Source: Bacillota bacterium (GTDB lineage: Bacteria > Bacillota_I > Bacilli_A > RFN20 > CAG-826). Taken from it: a DNA stretch of 5,059 bases. Location of the stretch: the NCBI GenBank assembly GCA_023422095.1, contig JAEZSD010000104.1, positions 1 through 5,059 on the forward strand. The letters are read 5' to 3'. The notes under the pieces are model-generated. The model had not been told where the DNA came from and did no database searches. It was given only the letters and a program-made list of their open reading frames with translations. The translations under genes were made by a program, and so were the position numbers. Positions 1 through 5,059 of this stretch are shown in pieces. Position 1 is the stretch's first letter. Every line of letters starts with the position of its first letter.

Positions 1-1904
1 TATTGATATCTAGAAGTGTCCACTCCTAAAATTGACATTAAATTATCGAGTAAGCCTTTGACATGGAAGAAATCATAAGGGACTCTCTCCAATAAGTTTT
101 GTCTCTCATCAAATCCTAATAAGACAATAGCGAGATGCTGACTACGCGAAGCTTTGCTTTCGACATAGGAAGTTTCAAAGAGGGAAAGATTTTTATTTTG
201 ACGAGCGACATTGAAAGAAGCGACCTCTAGTAGACTGTGAAGAACATGAGTCCTCATCACTTCGTGTTCATCCGTTAAAGGATTCATAATGGCATAATGT
301 TCTTCATTATTTAATAAATTAAAGGAATATTGTTCTTTTTTGCTAATCAGTGAATAAGTTAAACATTCGTCAAGTCCCTGATCTAATAAGAAGTAACGAA
401 CTTGCCTTTCTCGCTGCTGAGAAGTAGTAAGCATTCCGACCTTAGCATCCAACTTCGGAAGCAAGGAAGGAACCTTATCGTATCCTAATAGGCGGATGAC
501 TTCTTCACTAAGATCGGCTTCGGAAGCAATATCTAATCGCCAAGAAGGAACAGTAACGACAAAATATCCCGTCACATTTAGCATGACTTGGAAATGCAAT
601 CTCTCTAAGACTTCTTTGATTTCTTTACCAGTAAAACTGGTGCCCAGACGATTATTGATGTATTTTACATCAGAAGTGATACGTTTTTCTTTTTCTTCTT
701 CGCTTTGATATTCGACAACATTGCTGAACTTCTGAGCTTCTCCGAGATCTTTGAGCAATTTAGAGGCATATTCCAAAACGTATTCTGCTTGGAAATGGTT
801 GGTGCCTTTAATAAAGCGGGTCGAAGATTCGCTAGCTAAGCCGAGGCGATTGGAGGTATGACGAACCGCGGCACTCTTAAAGGAAGCGGCCTCGATATAA
901 ATGTTACGGGTCTTATCGTCTACAGCGCATTCTAAAGCCCCCATCACTCCACCTAAGCATTTTGGCTCTTTATTACAAGTAATAACGATATCGCCAGGAA
1001 TGATATCATAAGTCTTTTCATCAAGGGCGACTAATTGGCCTTGATAATCATCGCGAGCGATGAGTTCTTTTTTAGATAGTTTCTCGGCATCATACATATG
1101 AAGAGGCTGACCGGTCATGAGCATGACATAGTTACCGATATCAACGATATTATTGATACTTCTGACTCCCATACCAGCTAATTGCTGAACGAGCCAAGAA
1201 GGTGATTCCTTGGTGACAATACCACGGACTTCTTTTCCGGCAAATTGGGTACATGACTTAGTGTCTGAACCAACTCTTAATGATGTTTTGAAATCAACAA
1301 TGGGTTCGATTTCGGGAATTGTGACCGGACGAGAATATATGGCTCCAATTTCGCGAGCGATATTGAAGACTGATAATAAGTCCGGACGATTAGCTAATAC
1401 TTTTAAATTGAGAATGACATCGTCATACCCGATATATTCCAAGACTTTTTCTTCTCCCACAGGAGCATCAACAGGTAATTCTTCAATACCTTCTTGCTGA
1501 GCTTTATTTAAATATTTGCTATCAACACCTAGTTCGAGTAAAGAGCAACACATTCCCGAAGACGCCACTCCTCGAATTTTTGCTTCTTTAATAACTAATT
1601 GGGGAAGTTTAGCTCCCATTCGAGCGACGATTACTTTTAAACCTTGGCGAGCGTTAGGCGCACCACATACGATTTGACTGATGCCATATTTAGGACCGAG
1701 GTCCACTTTTAAAATATGAAGATGATCGCTATCGGGATGGGCGACGCATTCTTTGACTTCGCCAATGACGAGATCGGTGCCGCTAGCCAATGCCACAACT
1801 TCTTCTACTTCAACACCCGAAAATGTTAATTTATCCGCGATGTCTTTAGGGGATAATCCATCTAACGAGACGAATTGTTTTAGATTTTTTATACTTACTA
1901 ACAT
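1..1904 (-). CDS. pheT: Phenylalanyl-tRNA synthetase beta subunit, 3' end beyond window
   Basis: This is the beta subunit of the cytoplasmic alpha2-beta2 phenylalanyl-tRNA synthetase, which binds tRNA-Phe and hydrolyses mischarged Tyr-tRNA-Phe. The minus-strand frame from the ATG at 1904 stays open to the window edge, giving 634 residues of a protein usually near 800. An N-terminal EMAP/OB-fold tRNA-binding domain covers about residues 40-150 (HPDSDHLHILKVD, then VCGAPN and IRGVASSGM). The B3/B4 editing domain covers about 210-385 and contains NNIVDIGNYVML, GQPLHMYDAEKL and GGVMGA. The B5 domain is at about 405-478 (VPSWRLDI near 452-459, EEVIRLLGYDKVP near 467-479). The catalytic-like core begins after 485. 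The rest of the core and the C-terminal ferredoxin-fold anticodon-binding domain lie outside the window. Editing-pocket residues appear kept: His269, Gly318, Glu338 and Ser358 (Thr in E. coli). The start follows pheS by 19 bases and has a good ribosome binding site, so the two genes are co-transcribed and probably co-translated. The identity is secure. Confidence 0.97.
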   Translation of the reverse strand, partial: MLVSIKNLKQFVSLDGLSPKDIADKLTFSGVEVEEVVALASGTDLVIGEVKECVAHPDSDHLHILKVDLGPKYGISQIVCGAPNARQGLKVIVARMGAKLPQLVIKEAKIRGVASSGMCCSLLELGVDSKYLNKAQQEGIEELPVDAPVGEEKVLEYIGYDDVILNLKVLANRPDLLSVFNIAREIGAIYSRPVTIPEIEPIVDFKTSLRVGSDTKSCTQFAGKEVRGIVTKESPSWLVQQLAGMGVRSINNIVDIGNYVMLMTGQPLHMYDAEKLSKKELIARDDYQGQLVALDEKTYDIIPGDIVITCNKEPKCLGGVMGALECAVDDKTRNIYIEAASFKSAAVRHTSNRLGLASESSTRFIKGTNHFQAEYVLEYASKLLKDLGEAQKFSNVVEYQSEEEKEKRITSDVKYINNRLGTSFTGKEIKEVLERLHFQVMLNVTGYFVVTVPSWRLDIASEADLSEEVIRLLGYDKVPSLLPKLDAKVGMLTTSQQRERQVRYFLLDQGLDECLTYSLISKKEQYSFNLLNNEEHYAIMNPLTDEHEVMRTHVLHSLLEVASFNVARQNKNLSLFETSYVESKASRSQHLAIVLLGFDERQNLLERVPYDFFHVKGLLDNLMSILGVDTSRYQ

Positions 1905-1912
1905 GGTTATTT

Positions 1913-1918
1913 ACCTCT
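1913..1918 (-). promoter_or_regulatory. Ribosome binding site of pheT
   Basis: AGAGGT on the minus strand lies 8 bases before the pheT ATG at 1904, inside the 19-base pheS-pheT gap. It fixes the start, which also begins with the family-typical N-terminus MLVSIKNLKQFV. There is no room for a terminator in the gap, which supports a pheST operon. Confidence 0.8.
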
Positions 1919-1923
1919 TTGGA

Positions 1924-2958
1924 TTATCTCTTTTTGAATTGATGGAGAAAACGCACATCATTTTGATAGAATTTGCGAATATCATCAATTCCGTAGCGAA
2001 GAATCGCTACTCTTTCAATGCCAATGCCAAAGGCAAATCCGGACCATTCTTTGGGATTATAGCCATTTAATTCTAGGACACGGGGATTAACCATTCCCCC
2101 ACCAAGAATTTCGATATAGCCGGTGTCTTTACACATCGAGCACCCTTTACCACCACAATTTGCGCAAGTGATGTCGATTTCAACACTGGGTTCAGTAAAG
2201 GGGAAGAAGGAAGAACGAAGACGAATCTCACGATTCTCACCGAACATCTTCTTTAAGAACAACTCAAGAGTGGATTTAAGATTTCCAATATTGATATTTC
2301 GATCAATAACTAAGCCTTCGATTTGAGCGAATTGATGAGAATGAGTCGCATCGTCATCATCGCGGCGGTATGTTTTTCCTGGGCAAATAATACGGATGGG
2401 TTGTCCTTTGGATTTCTGCATCTCTCGAGCTTGCACTGGAGAGGTGTGGGTCCTCAGCAAAGTATTATCATCAATATAAAAAGTATCCTGCATGTCGCGA
2501 GAAGGATGATCGCGCGGAATATTTAACAATTCAAAATTGTTCACATCGCTTTCGATTTCAGGGCCATCTCCAATGGTGTATCCCATGCCAAGAAAAATAT
2601 CTGTGATTTCATCAATGATGACATGGAAAGGGTTTCTCGCTCCCACTGATGTGCCTCTTCCGGGAAGCGTAATATCAATTGCTTCGCTCTGCAGTTTCTT
2701 GTCTAGTTCAAGAGAAGCAATGGATTGATTCTTCTTTTCTAGTTCAGTAGATATTTGTGTCTTCACTTCATACATCTCGCGGCCAAAATCTTTCTTTTCT
2801 TCTTCTGGTAAAGTGGCGATGATTGAGCCGAGAGAAGCTAGTTCACTTTTCTTAGCAAAATAACGGTTGCGGACAACGCTGATTTCATCGAGCGTATTAG
2901 CGGTTTCGATGTCCGCGATGGCTTGCTTTAAAATCTCATTTAATTTTTCGTTTTTCAT
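1924..2958 (-). CDS. pheS: Phenylalanyl-tRNA synthetase alpha subunit
   Basis: This is the catalytic alpha subunit of the class II phenylalanyl-tRNA synthetase; it activates phenylalanine with ATP and transfers it to tRNA-Phe. The 344-residue length is normal for bacteria. Residues 1-85 form the N-terminal helical, coiled-coil tRNA-contacting arm. The catalytic domain follows. The motif 1 region is near 108-150, with DGPEIESDVNNF at 131-142. Next come HPSRDMQDTFY at 151-161 and RTHTSPVQ at 169-176. Motif 2 is around 195-215 (GKTYRRDDDDATHSHQF, then QIEGLVID). Motif 3 is GFAFGIGIERVAIL at 307-320, with Arg316 as its class II arginine. Four cysteines at 265, 268, 273 and 276 form a CxxC-x4-CxxC element typical of Bacilli-type PheS; metal binding is possible but not shown. 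The ATG at 2958 has AGGAG 10 bases upstream. pheT follows after 19 bases. Nothing is truncated or unusual. Confidence 0.98.
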   Translation of the reverse strand: MKNEKLNEILKQAIADIETANTLDEISVVRNRYFAKKSELASLGSIIATLPEEEKKDFGREMYEVKTQISTELEKKNQSIASLELDKKLQSEAIDITLPGRGTSVGARNPFHVIIDEITDIFLGMGYTIGDGPEIESDVNNFELLNIPRDHPSRDMQDTFYIDDNTLLRTHTSPVQAREMQKSKGQPIRIICPGKTYRRDDDDATHSHQFAQIEGLVIDRNINIGNLKSTLELFLKKMFGENREIRLRSSFFPFTEPSVEIDITCANCGGKGCSMCKDTGYIEILGGGMVNPRVLELNGYNPKEWSGFAFGIGIERVAILRYGIDDIRKFYQNDVRFLHQFKKR

Positions 2959-2968
2959 AATTTGATTG

Positions 2969-2973
2969 CTCCT
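2969..2973 (-). promoter_or_regulatory. Ribosome binding site of pheS
   Basis: AGGAG (within TAGGAGC) on the minus strand ends 10 bases before the pheS ATG at 2958. The spacing is slightly long but workable, and it supports this start over any internal Met. Confidence 0.75.
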
Positions 2974-2999
2974 ATTAATTGGGCCAAATAATATGATTT

Positions 3000-3008
3000 A
3001 GTATATCA
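3000..3008 (-). promoter_or_regulatory. Putative extended -10 promoter of pheST
   Basis: On the minus strand the sequence TGATATACT reads as an extended -10 element: TG, one base, then TATACT, a 5 of 6 match to TATAAT. It lies between the terminator of the upstream gene and pheS, where an operon promoter is expected. No good -35 hexamer is found 16-18 bases upstream, consistent with an extended -10 type. The predicted transcript start is near 2992, giving a leader of about 34 bases. A much weaker alternative is TTGGAG at 3056-3061 with TACTAA at 3033-3038. This is a prediction by motif only. Confidence 0.5.
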
Positions 3009-3013
3009 CAAGA

Positions 3014-3040
3014 CATACAAGAAATGTATTTCTTAGTATG
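3014..3040. repeat. Imperfect 12-bp inverted repeat upstream of pheS
   Basis: On the plus strand the arm CATACAAGAAAT (3014-3025) is followed by GT and then the arm ATTTCTTAGTATG (3028-3040). The second arm is the exact reverse complement of the first apart from one extra A at 3035. It overlaps the -35 zone of the predicted pheST promoter, 9 bases upstream of its -10 hexamer. It could be an operator for a dimeric regulator, or an RNA hairpin if transcription starts further upstream. It is not followed by a T tract in either direction, so it is not a standard intrinsic terminator. Confidence 0.55.
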
Positions 3041-3089
3041 AAAAGACTATAAAAACTCCAAAGTTTTATCTATCCATTATTTTGGAAAT

Positions 3090-3112
3090 AAAAAAAATAG
3101 CCAAAGGCTATT
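3090..3112 (-). terminator. Intrinsic terminator of the LRR-protein gene
   Basis: On the minus strand a 7-bp stem AATAGCC / GGCTATT encloses a TTT loop (3096-3112) and runs directly into an eight-base T tract (3097 down to 3090). It begins 19 bases after the TAG stop at 3132-3134 of the upstream gene. It separates that gene from pheST, so the two units should be transcribed independently apart from readthrough. Confidence 0.88.
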
Positions 3113-3131
3113 CTTTCTTGGGATGATTTTT

Positions 3132-4841
3132 CTACCAGATAACTGGTTCGCCAGATACATAACGCCAGTGACGACCATCGTTGTTGGCGGTTGCGCTATA
3201 AAAGTACACCTTTGAAATTATACTATTAAATGAATTTTTGATTGAATTTGGTAGTGAACTACCTTCATAGAACAACTTTGCGTTCCAAACGATATTATTG
3301 AAGCTGTTTGAACTAACTGTTTGAAGAGACGTGGGAATAATAACAGTTGAGAGATTCCAACAATTGTCAAAAGCATTTTTGCCAATTGAAACAACATTGT
3401 TTGGAATATCAATTTTTGTTAAAGCTCCACATCCTCTAAATGCGTTATCGCCAATGCTTGTTAAACTATTTGGCAATACGATAGAGCTGAGATTTTGGCA
3501 GCTCTGAAAGGCACTGTTGCCAATGGAAATAAGATTATTTGATAAGGTGGCTGAGGAAAGATTGTAGCAATATCTGAAAGCGCCATCGCCAATAGTTGTC
3601 ACGCTATTTGGCAATGCGATAGAGCTGAGGTTCTGGCAATTTTCAAAAGTGCTGTCGCCAATTGTTTCAAGATTATCAGATAGCTCAATGGAAGTGAGGT
3701 TGTAGCAATTTTGAAATGCATTTGAACCCAAAGAACTCACATTATCGGGAATAGAGATGTTCGTTAGTGATTGGCAGTTTTTAAAAGTTTCATCGGCGAT
3801 ATTTTGCAAATTATTAGGAAGTGAAATTGAGGTTAATAAATAACAGGAAGAAAAAGCTCCTTCTCCAATATAAGAAACGCTGTTCGGAATATTCACTGTA
3901 GTCAGTTGACCACAAGCGTAAAAAGCATTCTCTCCGATTTCAGTTAAGTTGCTCGAAAAATTAATTGTTTCCAAAGAAGAGCAATTATTGAAAGCATCAT
4001 CGCCAATAGTAGTTATTGTATTAGGCATCGTGACGCTCTCAAGATAATAATTTTTAAAAGCTTCATCGGCTATTTCTCTAACATAGGCAGAATTGACTCC
4101 GTCATAAATTTTGGAGGGGAGAACTACATCAACGTCGTTTCCTTCATAACCAGTAATGACATATTCCTCGTTTGTTGGAACAAAGTCGTATGTGAAATCA
4201 CCATCTGTGGGGACACAATATGGATTGATGGTATTATAGCAAGAATAGTTGATCACAATGTCGGCTAGTGCAACAGGATTAGCGGAGGTATTGTATATTT
4301 TTAAAACCTCTGGGCCGTCCTGATAAAAATTGAACGTAGAATTATCGGGGGTAAGAGCGATTGCGTCAACTTCATAAGTTATTTCTCCTGAAACATCATC
4401 AATCCACCCATAGGCTAAGCTTAAACTATTGGTGTCACTAAAAGAGATTTCAACAGAACTCATTCCGTTAATTGGCGTCACATTATAAAGAGTGGAATTT
4501 GGTCTAAAAGTACCCCAGCTCCGCATATTTGCACTCGGATTATAATCAGGTGAAAAATTAATATTGCTGTAGCCAAATTTAACAACGTTACCTTCTTGAG
4601 TAACAGCGTCAAAAAAGCCTGTCTGGTTATCCGCTGGCGCGCCATCAATGTTTGGCGATTTAGAAATAGCTTTAGCGATGTTGGATCGGTTCTTCTCGTT
4701 TCCTAAATTTAGGACGTATTGATTATCTGAATCATTGCTAAAAACTAATGGGTCTTTGCCAATTGAAAAAGCCATATAAAGGGAAAATAAAAGTCCGAGA
4801 GTTGTAATAGCGACGCCGGCTGTTTTCGTATTCTTATTCAT
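3132..4841 (-). CDS. Secreted BspA-like leucine-rich repeat (LRR_5) protein
   Basis: This 569-residue protein is of the BspA/TpLRR type, a family of surface or secreted proteins often linked to adhesion or binding of host and microbial ligands; the ligand here is unknown. Residues 1-27 have a short basic start (MNKNTK) and a hydrophobic stretch at about 8-27, a signal peptide or uncleaved signal anchor. Residues about 40-230 form a Ser/Thr/Asn-rich, probably beta-rich domain that I cannot name, ending near an SCYNTINPYC segment. A linker (YVITGYEGNDVDVVLPS, typical of the family) leads into eleven LRRs at 257-508 plus a degenerate twelfth. The consensus is IGxxAFxxCxxLxxIxLPNxLxx, 23 residues. 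The tail ends HWRYVSGEPVIW. There is no LPXTG motif, C-terminal membrane segment or recognisable cell-wall binding repeat, so any attachment is by the N-terminus or an unknown route. A strong promoter and an ideal ribosome binding site precede the ATG; a terminator follows. The family call is firm, the function is not. Confidence 0.93.
   Translation of the reverse strand: MNKNTKTAGVAITTLGLLFSLYMAFSIGKDPLVFSNDSDNQYVLNLGNEKNRSNIAKAISKSPNIDGAPADNQTGFFDAVTQEGNVVKFGYSNINFSPDYNPSANMRSWGTFRPNSTLYNVTPINGMSSVEISFSDTNSLSLAYGWIDDVSGEITYEVDAIALTPDNSTFNFYQDGPEVLKIYNTSANPVALADIVINYSCYNTINPYCVPTDGDFTYDFVPTNEEYVITGYEGNDVDVVLPSKIYDGVNSAYVREIADEAFKNYYLESVTMPNTITTIGDDAFNNCSSLETINFSSNLTEIGENAFYACGQLTTVNIPNSVSYIGEGAFSSCYLLTSISLPNNLQNIADETFKNCQSLTNISIPDNVSSLGSNAFQNCYNLTSIELSDNLETIGDSTFENCQNLSSIALPNSVTTIGDGAFRYCYNLSSATLSNNLISIGNSAFQSCQNLSSIVLPNSLTSIGDNAFRGCGALTKIDIPNNVVSIGKNAFDNCWNLSTVIIPTSLQTVSSNSFNNIVWNAKLFYEGSSLPNSIKNSFNSIISKVYFYSATANNDGRHWRYVSGEPVIW
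3318..4073 (-). repeat. Coding tandem repeats of about 69 bp (LRR_5 units)
   Basis: These encode residues 257-508: one 22-residue unit followed by ten units of exactly 23 residues starting at 279, 302, 325, 348, 371, 394, 417, 440, 463 and 486. Each of the ten has a Cys at the same place (287, 310, 333, 356, 379, 402, 425, 448, 471, 494). The first unit lacks it, as does the degenerate twelfth after 509. DNA identity between neighbours is partial, but alternate units are closer. The 35 bases at 3466-3500 and at 3604-3638, 138 bp apart, differ at only three positions. This points to past duplication of a two-unit block. Confidence 0.9.
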
Positions 4842-4848
4842 GGGCTTT

Positions 4849-4856
4849 CCTCCTTT
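4849..4856 (-). promoter_or_regulatory. Strong ribosome binding site of the LRR-protein gene
   Basis: AAAGGAGG on the minus strand is an almost perfect anti-16S match and sits 7 bases before the ATG at 4841. It fixes the start and suggests efficient translation, stronger than for pheS or pheT. Confidence 0.9.
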
Positions 4857-4867
4857 AACCTTTTTAG

Positions 4868-4886
4868 CGAACTTTTTTACCGTTCG
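4868..4886 (-). other. Small hairpin at the 5' end of the LRR-protein mRNA
   Basis: On the minus strand CGAAC and GTTCG pair as a 5-bp stem around a nine-base A-rich loop. It would lie at or within a base or two of the predicted transcript start (about 4887) and 11 bases upstream of the Shine-Dalgarno sequence. Terminal stem-loops of this sort can stabilise an mRNA; that role here is only inferred. It is too small to be a riboswitch. Confidence 0.4.
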
Positions 4887-4893
4887 GGGGCAT

Positions 4894-4921
4894 ATTTTAC
4901 CATAAAAAGAAAAGAAGTCAA
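4894..4921 (-). promoter_or_regulatory. Strong sigma-A type promoter of the LRR-protein gene
   Basis: On the minus strand TTGACT (4916-4921) is separated by 16 bases from TAAAAT (4894-4899), which carries an upstream TGG and so reads as an extended -10. Both hexamers match the housekeeping consensus at 5 of 6 positions. The DNA just upstream of the -35 is A-rich (AAAAAATATAT, then CAAAACGA), resembling an UP element. The predicted start is near 4887, giving a leader of about 45 bases. Confidence 0.85.
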
Positions 4922-5059
4922 TCGTTTTGCATATATTTTTTAATCACTATTTTATTTAATGCTAAAAAAGTCTAAAAAAACGTTATTTTTCAAATTTTTA
5001 CTACTCTATAAATAAAACTGCGCGTACACACGTATATAGGCGCTCGACCTATTTTTTGA
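4922..5059. other. AT-rich intergenic stretch
   Basis: No open frame or RNA gene is recognisable. Most of it is A/T runs, including a near-palindrome centred on AACGTT at 4974-4990. A distinct GC-richer patch at about 5019-5048 has GCGC at 5020-5023 and again at 5040-5043 around an alternating purine-pyrimidine core. The patch could be the remains of a terminator for a gene outside the window, but the pairing is bulged and weak. Confidence 0.5.

Noticed and set aside
496..708. Plus-strand open frame of 70 codons
   Set aside because: It is antisense to the B5/core part of pheT and matches nothing known.
1210..1500. Plus-strand open frame of 96 codons
   Set aside because: It is antisense to the tRNA-binding and editing domains of pheT, with low-complexity composition and no recognisable protein features.
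1..1904. pheT as a truncated or broken gene
   Set aside because: The frame is intact up to the window edge, so the missing C-terminus reflects only the window boundary.
1753..2070. Plus-strand open frame of 105 codons spanning the pheS-pheT junction
   Set aside because: It lies antisense to two certain genes, has no family resemblance, and has no supporting start signals.
2123..2728. Three plus-strand open frames of 63-67 codons
   Set aside because: All are antisense shadows of pheS.
3014..3040. Inverted repeat as an intrinsic terminator
   Set aside because: No T tract follows on either strand, and a proper terminator for the upstream gene already exists at 3090-3112.
3218..3412. Minus-strand 64-codon frame inside the LRR gene
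   Set aside because: It is a shifted reading of the 3' part of the LRR gene and has no ribosome binding site of its own.
3318..4073. Regularly spaced repeats that could suggest a CRISPR or other non-coding array
   Set aside because: The 69-bp period is an exact multiple of three, the frame is open throughout, and the translated units fit the LRR_5 consensus.

Overview
The window carries three genes, all on the minus strand, so it reads from right to left. DNA is AT-rich with low-GC codon choice. Every Trp codon checked is TGG and every frame closes under the standard bacterial code, so UGA reassignment is not needed. Protein style points to a low-GC Bacillota/Mycoplasmatota lineage such as Erysipelotrichia or uncultured gut Bacilli/RF39-like Mollicutes: a Bacilli-type PheS with a CxxC-x4-CxxC element, plus a secreted BspA-type leucine-rich repeat protein with a Trp-rich tail. 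This placement is inference; no rRNA or other lineage marker is present.

Layout from right to left: (1) 4922-5059 is an AT-rich non-coding stretch with one GC-rich patch. (2) A strong promoter (TTGACT, 16 bp, extended -10 TGGTAAAAT) and a near-perfect Shine-Dalgarno sequence drive a 569-residue exported BspA/LRR_5 protein (4841-3132). Its 23-residue repeats include tandem two-repeat units. An intrinsic terminator (3090-3112) ends this transcript. (3) A 173-base gap holds a putative extended -10 promoter with an imperfect 12-bp inverted repeat just upstream of it. (4) pheS (2958-1924) and pheT (1904 to beyond position 1) are 19 bases apart, form an operon, and encode the alpha and beta subunits of phenylalanyl-tRNA synthetase. 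pheT is cut by the window edge; 634 residues are visible.

PheS and PheT assemble into the alpha2-beta2 enzyme that charges tRNA-Phe: the alpha subunit holds the catalytic site, the beta subunit the editing site. The LRR protein is a separate transcription unit and appears functionally unrelated, probably acting at the cell surface or outside the cell.

I see no convincing evidence of a new multi-gene system. The points most worth a second look are the inverted repeat at the pheST promoter (with no T-box leader visible), the higher-order repeat structure of the LRR gene, and that protein's unassigned N-terminal domain and C-terminal tail.
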